Below are positions 26,817 through 35,168 of a DNA stretch of 64,000 nt, piece by piece (position 1 is the stretch's first letter; every line of letters starts with the position of its first letter). Source of the DNA: Caulobacter sp. S45. GTDB lineage: Bacteria; Pseudomonadota; Alphaproteobacteria; Caulobacterales; Caulobacteraceae. A model generated the notes under the pieces. The model searched no databases and was not told the DNA's origin. It saw nothing but the letters and a program-made list of their open reading frames with translations. The translations under genes were made by a program, and so were the position numbers. Location of the stretch: the NCBI RefSeq assembly GCF_903642205.1, contig NZ_CAHJWH010000001.1, positions 1-64,000 on the forward strand, in the 5' to 3' direction.

Positions 26817-26930
26817 CGTCATCCTCAGGCTAGTCCCGAGGACCCAGGCCGGCGGCAAGCTCAACGCCCAAGGCGCGCCGGCGTCCAGCAGGCGGACGGC
26901 TCGATCCTCGGGACAGGCCCGAGGATGACG
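26817..26930. repeat. Imperfect inverted repeat (26-base arms) upstream of dgoK
   Basis: Arms 26817-26842 and 26905-26930 read CGTCATCCTC-GG-C-(T/A)-GTCCCGAGGA in opposite orientation with a couple of mismatches, separated by 62 bases. CGTCATCCTCGGGCnTGTCCCGAGG is a familiar dispersed palindromic unit in alphaproteobacterial intergenic DNA. It fills most of the dgoK-pyk spacer. Confidence 0.65.
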
Positions 26931-26955
26931 GGCGCAGGACGGCGGGTCGGACACC

Positions 26956-28371
26956 CTAAAGCGCCGCATGGGCGAAGCGCAGCAGGTTGGCCGAGCCGGG
27001 CGCGCCGAAGGGGACCCCGGCCAGGATCAGGATGCGTTCGCCCGGCCTGGCGAGGCCCAGCTGGCCGACCACCTCCACCGCTTCGGCCGTCATCTCGTCC
27101 ACGTCGCGGGGGTCCTTGGCCACCCGCGGCTCCAGCCCCCAGACGAGGGCCAGCCGCCGCGCCACCTTCAGGTCGGGCGTGAGCGCCACCACCGGCTGAA
27201 GCGGACGCTCCCGGGCCAGCCGCCGGGCTGTGGCGCCAGTGGCGGTGAAGGCGACCAGACAGGCGGTGGAGGCCGCCTCCGCAGCGCGCCGCGCCGCCAT
27301 GACCAGGGCGTCGGCGTCGTCCTCGGCGTCGTGGCGCTCGGCACCCATCAGCTCGGGCCAGCGGGGGTCGCGCTCCACCCGGGCGATGATGCGGCTCATC
27401 ATCGACACCGCCTCCAGCGGATAGGCGCCCGACGCGGTCTCCGCCGACAGCATCAGGGCGTCGGCGCCTTCGTAGGTGGCGTTGGCCACGTCGGTGGCCT
27501 CCGCCCGAGTCGGTGTCCCCGAGGTGATCATCGATTCGAGCATCTGGGTGGCGACGATCACCGGCACGCCCCGGGCGCGGGCCGCGCGGAGCAGGGTCTT
27601 CTGCGCCACCGGCACCTCCTCCGGCTCCAGCTCCACGCCGAGGTCGCCGCGGGCGACCATCACCCCGTCGCAGAAGTCCAAGATCTCCTCGATCTGGTCG
27701 AGCGCCGCGGGCTTCTCGATCTTGGCGAGCACGGCGGCCCGGCCCTGCACGAGCCTGCGCAGGTCCGCCATGTCGGCGGCGCGCTGGACGAAGGAGAGCG
27801 CCACCCAGTCCACCCCGATCCGCAGCGCGAAGGCCAGGTCCTTGTGGTCCTTGTCGGTCATCGCGCTCATGGGGATGACGGCGCCTGGCAGGGCCACGCC
27901 CTTGCGGTCGGACAGGCGCACGCCCTGCATCACCACCGTGTCAGCGAAGCCAGGGCCGATGGCCTTGACTTGCAGGCGCACCTTGCCGTCGTCCACCAGC
28001 AGAACCGAACCGGGCCGCATGGCTGCAAACAGCTCCGGATGCGGCGCGCTCACCCGCGTGGCGTCCCCGGGGGCCGGATCGAGGTCAAGCCGCAGGGCTT
28101 GGCCGGGCTCCACCAGCACAGCCCCGTCCTTGAAGGCGCCGAGCCTCAGCTTGGGGCCCTGCAGGTCGGCCAGCACGCCGAGCGGGCGCTGCACTGCGAC
28201 TTCAGCCTCGCGCACCGCCTTCGCCGCGGCGGCATGATCGTCGTGGACGCCATGGCTGAAGTTCAGGCGGAAGACGTCGGCCCCCGCCTGGGCCAGCTCA
28301 AGCACGCGCTCGGAGGCGCGACTGGCGGGGCCAAGCGTGGCGACGATGCGGGCGCGGCGGGCGCGAATCAT
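26956..28371 (-). CDS. pyk: Pyruvate kinase
   Basis: Final step of glycolysis, PEP plus ADP to pyruvate plus ATP. The 471-residue chain contains [23 protein letters not shown] with the catalytic lysine, [10 protein letters not shown] for metal binding, ATQMLESMI and the [23 protein letters not shown] signature, then the C-terminal effector-type domain. The ATG at 28371 overlaps the stop of the upstream DUF1275 gene (ATGA), so the two are coupled. The frame is open far upstream but only as an antisense-style extension without family content. Confidence 0.95.
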   Translation of the reverse strand: MIRARRARIVATLGPASRASERVLELAQAGADVFRLNFSHGVHDDHAAAAKAVREAEVAVQRPLGVLADLQGPKLRLGAFKDGAVLVEPGQALRLDLDPAPGDATRVSAPHPELFAAMRPGSVLLVDDGKVRLQVKAIGPGFADTVVMQGVRLSDRKGVALPGAVIPMSAMTDKDHKDLAFALRIGVDWVALSFVQRAADMADLRRLVQGRAAVLAKIEKPAALDQIEEILDFCDGVMVARGDLGVELEPEEVPVAQKTLLRAARARGVPVIVATQMLESMITSGTPTRAEATDVANATYEGADALMLSAETASGAYPLEAVSMMSRIIARVERDPRWPELMGAERHDAEDDADALVMAARRAAEAASTACLVAFTATGATARRLARERPLQPVVALTPDLKVARRLALVWGLEPRVAKDPRDVDEMTAEAVEVVGQLGLARPGERILILAGVPFGAPGSANLLRFAHAAL

Positions 28372-29096
28372 GCAGGTCTCCGAACCCCCTTGCGGCGGAC
28401 CAGACCACCCAGGACCAGGGCGAGCAAGGCCGCCGCCGCCGCCGGCGCCACTAGGGCCAGGGCCCCGAAGCGCGTCGCGCCGAGCGCGCCCAGCGCCGCA
28501 CCGCTCACCAGGCCTAGCCACATCAGCAGGTAGGAGCCCCAGACCGAGCGCTGACCGAGAACCGCGTCCGCCAAGCCGTGACCGAGGTTCACCAAGGTGC
28601 CTGTGACGTAGGTGAGGGTGACCTTGGCGCCGCCCACCTGGCGCAGGACGGAGTTCTGCAGCCCCATGGCCAAGGCCAGGGCCGCAACGCCCAAGGTCAG
28701 CGCCGGACCTTCGGCGTCGGGCGAAACGGAGACGGCCGAGGTCGCCAGCAGCGCCGCAACCACGCTCAGCAGCGCCGGCCTGCGCCAAGCCCCCGCCGAC
28801 TGGGCCAGCAGTCGCCCGGCGAATGCACCCATCACGAACAGGACGATAACTCCACCCGCCGCCGCCGCCTCGGTCAGACGCCCCTGGGACGGGAGGGCCG
28901 CCATTTCCGTCGTGTTGCCGCTCATGAAGGAGACGAAGAGGCCACCAAAGCGCACGAAGGCCACGGCGTCCACGAACCCCGCCAGGCTCGTCAGGGCGAC
29001 AGCCAAAGCCAGCCGGCCGTCGTCGCTAGCCTGCGCCGGGTCCTCGATCACGCCACCTCCGGCTGGCTGCGCCCTCAGGGTGGACGTCGCGCCCAT
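28368..29096 (-). CDS. DUF1275 (YoaK) family membrane protein
   Basis: A 242-residue multi-pass inner-membrane protein of the DUF1275 family, with about six hydrophobic helices and the family landmarks [22 protein letters not shown] near the N-terminus and [11 protein letters not shown] in the middle. Function is unknown; the family is sometimes described as YoaK-like transporters. It ends overlapping the pyk ATG. The start ATG at 29096 leaves a 25-residue cytoplasmic lead before the first helix. Three 11-base tandem repeats lie upstream. Confidence 0.85.
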   Translation of the reverse strand: MGATSTLRAQPAGGGVIEDPAQASDDGRLALAVALTSLAGFVDAVAFVRFGGLFVSFMSGNTTEMAALPSQGRLTEAAAAGGVIVLFVMGAFAGRLLAQSAGAWRRPALLSVVAALLATSAVSVSPDAEGPALTLGVAALALAMGLQNSVLRQVGGAKVTLTYVTGTLVNLGHGLADAVLGQRSVWGSYLLMWLGLVSGAALGALGATRFGALALVAPAAAAALLALVLGGLVRRKGVRRPA

Positions 29097-29120
29097 ATAG
29101 ACGTCATCGCCTTCATGTCG

Positions 29121-29153
29121 CCAGTGAGAGGCCAGTGAGAGGCCAGTGAGAGG
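29121..29153. repeat. Three tandem copies of CCAGTGAGAGG
   Basis: Exact 11-base units at 29121-29131, 29132-29142 and 29143-29153, in the divergent spacer between the DUF1275 gene and the TraB/GumN-like gene. A short variable-number tandem repeat or repeated binding site. Confidence 0.85.
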
Positions 29154-29202
29154 GATGTCGGCGCCTCGCAAACGCCTCGAGCGCGTCCCATTATGTCCAG
29201 TC

Positions 29203-30228
29203 ATGGAAGTCCGCGACCCTCTTCGGCGATCGGCCGCCAACATCTGGGCGAGCCTCGCTGTAAGCGTCCTGGTGGTCGGCGCCGCAGCGTCGGCCCACGG
29301 GCAGTCCTCGCCCTGGTCGGCCAAGCCGCCCCTGGCCTGGAGCCGGGCCAGTTCCGCCGTCGCCGATGCCACGACAGGTGAGGTGGTGGTGACCAAGCAC
29401 CTGCCGGGGCCGGCGCTCTGGAAGGTGACCAAGGGCGACGCGCAGGTCTTCATCCTGGGTGCGGCCACGCCCCTGCCCCACATGCTGCAATGGGACACCC
29501 TGAGGCTGGAGAACGCGCTGAACGGCGCCGACGCGCTCTATCTGGAACCCCGCCCCTCTCTCAGCCCCATGGAGCTGATGCGACTGGCGGTGAACAGAGC
29601 GCCGCTCGAACTCGCGGGCGGCCAGACCCTGGAGACGGTGCTGCCGCCGCGGGAGAAGGAACGGTTCACCCGCATGATGGTCACCATCCACGGCAAGGCC
29701 CAGACCTACGACCGGCTGAAGCCGGCGATTGCGGGGCTTTTCCTCATCGCCGACTTCCGCAAGGCCGCGGGGCTGTCGGAAGGCAAGCCCGGCACCACGG
29801 TCATGCACCTGGCCGAGGACGCCCATGTACCTGTGAAATCTGTCGGCGACTTCCGGCTCGACCCCTTTGTGGACACCGCGTCCAGGCTGTCCATGGCCGA
29901 CAACATCGCCTGTTTCGATGCGGCCATGGACGACATCGACCAGGAGGCGGTCCACGGCCGCGTCATGGCGGAGGCCTGGGCCAAGGGCGACCTGAAGACG
30001 GTGGGCGAGACCTACAAGGCCTCCCTGCTCACCAGCTGCCTGATGCGCATCCCGAGCGTGCAGAAGCTGCTGGACCGCGGCACGGACCAGGGAGTCCAGA
30101 CCGTACAGGCGGCCCTCATCAAGCCCGGCAAGTCGGTGGCGGTGGTGGACCTGAACTTCCTGCTGGGGCCCCGTGGCGTGCTGGGTCGGCTGGAGGCCGC
30201 GGGCGCGACAGTCACAGTGCCAGACTGA
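29203..30228 (+). CDS. TraB/GumN family protein
   Basis: A 341-residue exported protein of the TraB/GumN (PF01963-like) family. A signal peptide with ASLAVSVLVVGAAASAHGQ ends near residue 34. The mature part contains LWKVTKGDAQVFILGAATPLP, matching the family's W-x-x-x-x-G-x-x-x-x-x-L-G-x-x-H-xxP opening, but its usual His is replaced by Ala-Thr-Pro order here. The family is thought to include Tiki-like metalloproteases, whose activity in bacteria is not established. The ATG at 29203 gives the best signal peptide. Alternative starts lie 36-57 bases upstream. Confidence 0.75.
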   Translation: MEVRDPLRRSAANIWASLAVSVLVVGAAASAHGQSSPWSAKPPLAWSRASSAVADATTGEVVVTKHLPGPALWKVTKGDAQVFILGAATPLPHMLQWDTLRLENALNGADALYLEPRPSLSPMELMRLAVNRAPLELAGGQTLETVLPPREKERFTRMMVTIHGKAQTYDRLKPAIAGLFLIADFRKAAGLSEGKPGTTVMHLAEDAHVPVKSVGDFRLDPFVDTASRLSMADNIACFDAAMDDIDQEAVHGRVMAEAWAKGDLKTVGETYKASLLTSCLMRIPSVQKLLDRGTDQGVQTVQAALIKPGKSVAVVDLNFLLGPRGVLGRLEAAGATVTVPD

Positions 30229-30252
30229 CCCGGGCGCCCGCCGTGGCGGGCC

Positions 30253-30369
30253 TCAGTGCGAGGCGACGCCAGGTTGGGCGAACACCAGGCCGGTGGAGGT
30301 CAGCGACATGGCGGCGCCTACGGCGGTGATCGTCGCGGCGGCGACCAGTATGGTGGCCAGCTTCTTCAC
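30253..30369 (-). CDS. Small exported or membrane peptide (38 codons)
   Basis: A GTG-started 38-residue frame beginning MKKLATILVAAATITAVGAA, a clean signal-peptide or membrane-anchor pattern, followed by SLTSTGLVFAQPGVASH. It has a weak GGA ribosome site. It lies alone in the gap between the TraB/GumN-like gene and nrdB, transcribed against both. No homologue recalled. The composition is far from random, which supports a real gene. Confidence 0.45.
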   Translation of the reverse strand: MKKLATILVAAATITAVGAAMSLTSTGLVFAQPGVASH

Positions 30370-30481
30370 GTCGCGTTATCCATGTTTCTCTGGCGCAACG
30401 TAGGACACTTCGCCGCCGCATCAAAATGCTTTCCGTCTGTCCGGATGCATAACGGGCGCCAACTCGCACTTATCCCCAGCG

Positions 30482-30497
30482 ACACTACATCTTGTGG
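30482..30497. promoter_or_regulatory. NrdR-box-like sequence upstream of nrdB
   Basis: ACACTACATCTTGTGG resembles the 16-base NrdR box, 80 bases before nrdB. NrdR normally binds paired boxes about 31 bases apart; a poorer ACA/TGT element lies near 30518-30530 but spacing is not ideal. Confidence 0.35.
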
Positions 30498-30576
30498 ACG
30501 GGCGCTCTTATCGCCTCCACATTCAGTGTTCCTCCGCTATGATGACCTCGTCTCGATTCCGTGAAGGGCGCCCTTG

Positions 30577-31614
30577 ATGAGCCAGCTTATCTCCACACCG
30601 GGCCTGCTCACCCCCTCCCACGCCTACAAGCCGTTCCGCTATCCCTGGGCCTACGACTTCTGGAAGCGCCAGCAGCAGGTCCACTGGATGCCGGAGGAGG
30701 TGCCGCTGGGTGAAGACTGCAAGGACTGGGCGGCGCGGCTGAACGACGGGGAGCGGAACCTGCTCACCCAGATCTTCCGCTTCTTCACCCAGTCCGACAT
30801 CGAGGTGAACGACAACTACATGGAGCGCTACGCCCGCGTCTTCCGCCCCACCGAGGTGAAGATGATGCTGAGCGCCTTCTCCAACATGGAGACGGTGCAT
30901 ATCGCCGCCTACGCCCTGCTGCTGGAGACCATCGGCATGCCGGAGGCGGAGTTCGGCGCCTTCCTGGAATACGAGGCCATGAAGGCCAAGCACGACTACA
31001 TGCAGCAGTTCGGCATCGGCTCGAACGGCGACATCGCCCGCACGGTGGCCATGTTCGGCGGCTTCACCGAGGGGCTGCAGCTGTTCGCCAGCTTCGCCAT
31101 GCTGATGAACTTCCCGCGCTTCAACAAGATGAAGGGCATGGGCCAGATCGTGTCCTGGTCGGTGCGCGACGAGAGCCTGCACTGCGAGGGCATGGTCCAG
31201 CTCTACCACGCCTTCAACAAGGAGACCGGCGCGGTAACCAAGAGCGTGGCGGCCGACATCGTGGACTGCTGCAAGACCGTGGTGGGGCTGGAGGACAAGT
31301 TCATCGACCTGGCCTTTGAGGCCGGCGAGATCGAGGGCATGACGCCGCACGACATCAAGCGCTACATCCGCTTCATCGCCGACTGGCGGCTGCGCCAGCT
31401 GGAGCTGCCCACGGTGTACGGGATCGAGGAGAACCCCCTCCCCTGGCTGCAGTCGCTGCTGTCCGGGGTCGAGCACGCCAACTTCTTCGAAGCCCGCTCG
31501 ACGGAGTACTCCAAGGCCGCCACCACCGGCCAATGGCAGGGCGGCGAAGGCGTCTGGGCGGAGTTCGACCGGCTGATGGTGCGCCGGGGCGAGCCGAGCC
31601 CCACCCCGCAGTAG
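30577..31614 (+). CDS. nrdB: Class I ribonucleotide reductase beta subunit
   Basis: Radical-generating R2 subunit that supports dNTP synthesis with NrdA. The 345-residue protein has all diiron and radical residues: SDIEVND, the METVHIAAYALL block with Glu, His and the radical Tyr in the class Ia spacing, FTEGLQLFASF, and the RDESLHCEG pair. The C-terminus, needed to dock on NrdA, ends in a Pro-rich tail rather than the classical acidic one. nrdA is not adjacent. The ATG at 30577 is chosen over the TTG just before it. Confidence 0.93.
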   Translation: MSQLISTPGLLTPSHAYKPFRYPWAYDFWKRQQQVHWMPEEVPLGEDCKDWAARLNDGERNLLTQIFRFFTQSDIEVNDNYMERYARVFRPTEVKMMLSAFSNMETVHIAAYALLLETIGMPEAEFGAFLEYEAMKAKHDYMQQFGIGSNGDIARTVAMFGGFTEGLQLFASFAMLMNFPRFNKMKGMGQIVSWSVRDESLHCEGMVQLYHAFNKETGAVTKSVAADIVDCCKTVVGLEDKFIDLAFEAGEIEGMTPHDIKRYIRFIADWRLRQLELPTVYGIEENPLPWLQSLLSGVEHANFFEARSTEYSKAATTGQWQGGEGVWAEFDRLMVRRGEPSPTPQ

Positions 31615-31646
31615 CCGCGCGGGCCGGGCGGCGCCATGCTGGGACC

Positions 31647-32036
31647 ATGATCCAGGTTCCGCCCGGTCCCGCCATACCCGTGCTGTCGGACGCGCAGAAC
31701 AGCGCGGAGGTGGCCGTCGCCGCCGGACAGGTGCTGGAGGTTCGCCTGTCGACCCGCCCAGGCACGGGCTACGCCTGGCAGGTGGTGCAGGGTCCGCCGG
31801 CCGTCACGGTGATCCGCCAGGGCTACGGACCGGCCCCGGGTCCCTACCTGAGGACAAGGAACGGCCAACTGGGCCAGCAGGTGTTCGACGTGCGTGCGCC
31901 TTCGACGCCGGGCCGCATCGTGGCGCTCGCCCTCGCCTATCGGCCGGTGGGTCGCAGGCTAGCCTTTGCGCGCATATGGCGCATCCGGCTCAGCATCGGG
32001 CCGGCGCCCGCATCGCTTTCCAGGCCGCGGCGTTAG
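31647..32036 (+). CDS. Chagasin-like (I42) peptidase inhibitor family protein
   Basis: A 129-residue protein resembling the Inhibitor_I42 immunoglobulin-like fold. GQVLEVRLSTRPGTGYAWQ holds the loop equivalent to the NPTTGY/W inhibitory motif, and the later LALAYRPVGRR matches the RPW loop region in a degraded form. Chagasins inhibit papain-family cysteine proteases. No clear signal peptide is seen, although family members are often exported. The ATG at 31647 is the only in-frame start near the domain. It is followed after 6 bases by a cysteine-rich small protein gene. Confidence 0.65.
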   Translation: MIQVPPGPAIPVLSDAQNSAEVAVAAGQVLEVRLSTRPGTGYAWQVVQGPPAVTVIRQGYGPAPGPYLRTRNGQLGQQVFDVRAPSTPGRIVALALAYRPVGRRLAFARIWRIRLSIGPAPASLSRPRR

Positions 32037-32042
32037 GCAGAC

Positions 32043-32411
32043 ATGACAGAGGTTGCAGCTCCGCTTGTCCGGCCACGCGGCCTCAAGGTCGCCAAGGCCC
32101 CGTTCTCCGACACCGTGCTCGTCTGCGGCAAGTGCGCCCGCAAGTTCAAGGGCGCAGGCAAGCCTGTGGCCAAGGAGCTGAAGGCGCTGCTGAAGGACCG
32201 ACGCTGGGGCAAGGTGAGGGTGGTGGAGACCAAGTGCTTCGACCTCTGCCCCAAGCGCCGGCAGGTGCTGGCCAGCCACCGCACGCTGGCGGACCACCGC
32301 CTGGTGGTAGTCGAGCCGGGCTTCTCGCCGGAAGAGGCGTTACACGCCCTGCTGGGGCCGCCCCGTGACCCTGGGGCTGGGGCCGATCCAGCGCTGTCGC
32401 TGCCCGGATGA
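32043..32411 (+). CDS. Small (2Fe-2S)-ferredoxin-like CxxC protein
   Basis: A 122-residue protein with four likely cluster ligands: CGKC near residue 28 and CFDLC near residue 66, the spacing of thioredoxin-like [2Fe-2S] ferredoxins. The charged linker between them (KFKGAGKPVAKELKALL) and the ELKALLKDRRWGKVRVVETKC pattern are found in conserved alphaproteobacterial hypothetical proteins. It could transfer electrons or be structural; nothing indicates the partner. Probably co-transcribed with the I42 gene. Confidence 0.6.
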   Translation: MTEVAAPLVRPRGLKVAKAPFSDTVLVCGKCARKFKGAGKPVAKELKALLKDRRWGKVRVVETKCFDLCPKRRQVLASHRTLADHRLVVVEPGFSPEEALHALLGPPRDPGAGADPALSLPG

Positions 32412-32418
32412 GCGGCGT

Positions 32419-32652
32419 TCACGCCTCCCCGTCCTCGAGGTGGTCTGCTCCGGGCCCATAGGTCAGAAGGTCCCCCGGCTGGCACTCCAGCTCCCGGCAT
32501 AGCGCCGCAAGGGTGGTGAAGCGGATCGCCCTCGCCTGGCCGAGCTTCAGGAGCGAGAGGTTCGCCGGGCTGATCCCCACCCGATCCGAGAGTTCCGCCA
32601 GCGACATCCGCCGGCGATGGAGCAGGGCGTCCAGGTGAAGGCGCACGCTCAT
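32419..32652 (-). CDS. XRE-family transcriptional regulator (YozG-like)
   Basis: A 77-residue helix-turn-helix protein of the Cro/CI type. The HTH spans LAELSDRVGISPANLSLLKLGQARAIRF, followed by the LCRELECQPGDLLTY element usual for YozG/YdaS-like regulators. It overlaps the upstream DUF2975 gene by four bases. The two-gene unit DUF2975 plus small XRE regulator is widespread, and the regulator is presumed to control its own operon. Confidence 0.85.
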   Translation of the reverse strand: MSVRLHLDALLHRRRMSLAELSDRVGISPANLSLLKLGQARAIRFTTLAALCRELECQPGDLLTYGPGADHLEDGEA

Positions 32653-33182
32653 ATGGTCAGCTCGGCGTCGCGGCGCAGGCGCGCCCCCTCGCGGAACACC
32701 TCGGCCAGCACGAACACCACCAAGATGGCGAACCAGGCTGTCAGGTTGAGCGTCAAGCCGCCGCCCGTCACTCGGCCGGGAAAGACGAAGGCCAAGGTCA
32801 TGCGCAGCAGATAGCCCATAAGCTCAAGCCCGATGAGCGCCAGCCCGATCACCCGCAGGCGCGCGACATTGTCCGGATGGAAGGGGTCGCCAAGGGTGAG
32901 CGTGCCGAACACGCGTCGCAGCCGGTTGAACACCACCACCTGCCCCGCCACGAAGACCGCCAGCGCCAGCAGGGCCAGGGCCAACGGCCGCTGTGGATCC
33001 AGACCCATGGACTGCAGGGCCTCCAGCTCGGCCCTCGGCAGGGCGCTCGTGAACGGCTGCAGGAGCAGGGACGTTAGGCCCGCGATCAGGAGGGCGGAGG
33101 CGGCGGCGACGAGCCCGAGATAGATCACCTCCACGACGACCTTCAGGAAGCTCGATACAGACCCAGGCCCCAGAGCGCGCAT
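32649..33182 (-). CDS. DUF2975 family membrane protein
   Basis: A 177-residue protein with four predicted transmembrane helices and the DUF2975 landmark DPFHPDNVARLRVIGLALIGLEL. Function unknown; the family is nearly always paired with a small XRE regulator, as here. The ATG at 33182 is favoured because AAGGCGGG lies in position as ribosome site; an in-frame ATG seven codons upstream is the alternative. Confidence 0.82.
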   Translation of the reverse strand: MRALGPGSVSSFLKVVVEVIYLGLVAAASALLIAGLTSLLLQPFTSALPRAELEALQSMGLDPQRPLALALLALAVFVAGQVVVFNRLRRVFGTLTLGDPFHPDNVARLRVIGLALIGLELMGYLLRMTLAFVFPGRVTGGGLTLNLTAWFAILVVFVLAEVFREGARLRRDAELTI

Positions 33183-33349
33183 CGTCCCGCCTTCACCGCC
33201 CATGCTGCGGGCCACCGCCGCCAGCTTGCCCGATCCCGGCCCCGCCGCGCCAGCCCACGTCGATGAACAATCCGACAGCTGCGGCCCCCGCGGGGAGTGG
33301 ACCCGGCGCTCCGCATCTGTTGCAAGGAGCCCATGAAGGCGCGGACGCA

Positions 33350-33952
33350 ATGACCCTCTCGCTGAAGACCGGCTCGCGGCTGGTGGTGGCCACCCACAAT
33401 CCAGGCAAGGCCGTGGAGATCGCCGCCCTGCTCGATGCGCGCTATGAAACGGTCGCCGCGGCCACGCTCGGCCTGCCCGAGCCGGAGGAGACTGAGGCGA
33501 CCTTCATGGGCAACGCGGTGCTGAAGGCCCGCGCCGCTGCGGATGCGGCCCACCTGCCCGCCATCGCTGACGACTCTGGCCTGTCGGTCGCGGCGCTGAA
33601 CGGGGCTCCCGGAGTGCTGTCGGCCCGCTGGGCCGGCGAACCGCGCGACTTTGACGAGGCCATGGCTCGGGTCCATCGTGAGCTCGACGCACGGGGCGCT
33701 GCAGCGGATGCGATGGCCTGGTTCACCTGCGCCCTCGCGGTCGCCTGGCCGGAGGGGCCGGTGCTGGCAGTGGAAGGTCAGGTCGCCGGCCGCCTGGTCT
33801 TTCCGGGCCTGGGGACCCGCGGTTTCGGCTACGATCCCATCTTCCGCCCGGACGGCCACGCCCATACCTTCGGTGAGATGGACCCTGAGCTGAAGCACGC
33901 GGTCAGCCATCGCGCCCGGGCCTTCGCCAAGCTCAAGGCGGTCCTGTTTTGA
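33350..33952 (+). CDS. rdgB: Non-canonical purine NTP pyrophosphatase RdgB/HAM1
   Basis: Hydrolyses ITP, dITP and XTP so that deaminated purines stay out of nucleic acids. The 200-residue protein has the family motifs VVATHNPGKAVEI, ETEATFMGNAVLKA, IADDSGLSVAALNGAPGVLSARWAG (metal and substrate loop), GRGTRGFGYDP-like GTRGFGYDPIF and SHRARA. The start ATG at 33350 sits just before the first strand. Its stop overlaps the hemW start (TTGA), indicating coupling. Confidence 0.93.
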   Translation: MTLSLKTGSRLVVATHNPGKAVEIAALLDARYETVAAATLGLPEPEETEATFMGNAVLKARAAADAAHLPAIADDSGLSVAALNGAPGVLSARWAGEPRDFDEAMARVHRELDARGAAADAMAWFTCALAVAWPEGPVLAVEGQVAGRLVFPGLGTRGFGYDPIFRPDGHAHTFGEMDPELKHAVSHRARAFAKLKAVLF

Positions 33953-35109
33953 CGGTCGCCCCTGCGCCGCTCGGCGTCTACATCCACTGGCCCTACTGCG
34001 CACGCATCTGCCCCTATTGCGACTTCAATGTCGTGCGCGACCGGGGCCGTTCCGCCGCAGGCGAGGCGCTGGTCGACGCGATCGCTGCAGACCTTTTCGC
34101 TCAGGCTGCGCTGATCGCGGTCTCCAGTAGCCGAAGCGTTGATCTGGTCTCGATCTATTTCGGCGGCGGGACGCCCTCGCTCATGCGGCCGTCGCACGTC
34201 GAACGCCTGATCCGCTCGGTCCGAAGCCTGTGGACGGCCCGCGGGTCGGTGGAAGTGACGCTGGAAGCCAATCCGGCCGACGCCGATCCCGCCCGCTTCC
34301 AGGCCTTCGCCGCGGCCGGCGTGAACCGGCTTTCGCTCGGCGTCCAGTCCTTCGACGATCACGCCCTGAGCTTCCTCAGGCGCGACCACGACGCCGCCCA
34401 GGCGGGCGCGGCGCTGGCCCACGCCCTCGCCGCCTTCCCGCGCGTGTCGCTAGACCTGATCTACGCCCTGCCTGGCCAGACGCCGGACGACTGGAGACAC
34501 AGCCTTCAGGCCGCCGCGAGCCTTGGGGCCAGCCACGTCTCGGCCTACCAGCTCACCCTGGAGCCGGGCACACCCTTCGCTCGCGCCGCACAGCGGGGGA
34601 CCTTGGCGGCTGTCGAGGACGAGCTCGGCGCGGCCTTCTACGACGTGACGGTGGACACGCTCGGCCGCGCAGGGTTCACGGCCTACGAGGTCTCGAACTT
34701 CGCCCAGGGCGCCGAGGCCCGGTCCCGGCACAACCTCGTCTACTGGCGGGGCGAGTCCTATGTCGGCGTCGGCCCGGGCGCCCACGGCCGGCTGGTGCTG
34801 GAGGGGCGGCGGACCGCGACCGAGGCCGAGCCGCGTGTCCAGGCCTACATGGACCGCGTCGTGAACGAGGGCGCGGGCTGGCGGCTGAAGGATCCCATGG
34901 CGAGCGCCGATGTCCTGGAGGAGCGCGTCCTGATGGGGCTGCGGATCGCCGAAGGGGTGGAGATGGCCGACATCGCGGAGCTCGGTCGCACCGACGCCTT
35001 GGCGCCGCTCGTCGCGGCCGGCTGGCTCGCCGCCGAGGCCGGGCGCATCCGGGCCACCCGGGCGGGACGCCTGCTCCTGGACAGCGTCACCGGCGCGCTG
35101 CTGGCCTGA
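33949..35109 (+). CDS. hemW: Radical SAM heme chaperone HemW
   Basis: Homologous to anaerobic coproporphyrinogen oxidase but acting as a heme-transfer chaperone. The 386-residue chain carries Cys17, Cys21 and Cys24 (CARICPYCDFN) for the [4Fe-4S] cluster and lacks the fourth cysteine of true HemN. IYFGGGTPSLM, EANP, NRLSLGVQSF, DLIYALPGQTPDDW and GVGPGAHGR follow in order. It starts at a TTG overlapping the rdgB stop. With hemF elsewhere in the window, oxygen-dependent heme synthesis is covered by HemF, and this protein handles insertion. Confidence 0.9.
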   Translation: MTVAPAPLGVYIHWPYCARICPYCDFNVVRDRGRSAAGEALVDAIAADLFAQAALIAVSSSRSVDLVSIYFGGGTPSLMRPSHVERLIRSVRSLWTARGSVEVTLEANPADADPARFQAFAAAGVNRLSLGVQSFDDHALSFLRRDHDAAQAGAALAHALAAFPRVSLDLIYALPGQTPDDWRHSLQAAASLGASHVSAYQLTLEPGTPFARAAQRGTLAAVEDELGAAFYDVTVDTLGRAGFTAYEVSNFAQGAEARSRHNLVYWRGESYVGVGPGAHGRLVLEGRRTATEAEPRVQAYMDRVVNEGAGWRLKDPMASADVLEERVLMGLRIAEGVEMADIAELGRTDALAPLVAAGWLAAEAGRIRATRAGRLLLDSVTGALLA

Positions 35110-35168
35110 GGCCTGCGGGCGCGTGCAAGGGCCTTGGCGAGCCGGCCGAAGCGGGGTGTTATCGCCCG

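Noticed and set aside
30235-30252. Hairpin after the TraB/GumN-like gene as terminator
   Set aside because: Seven-base stem with a two-base gap and no T-run; too weak to call.
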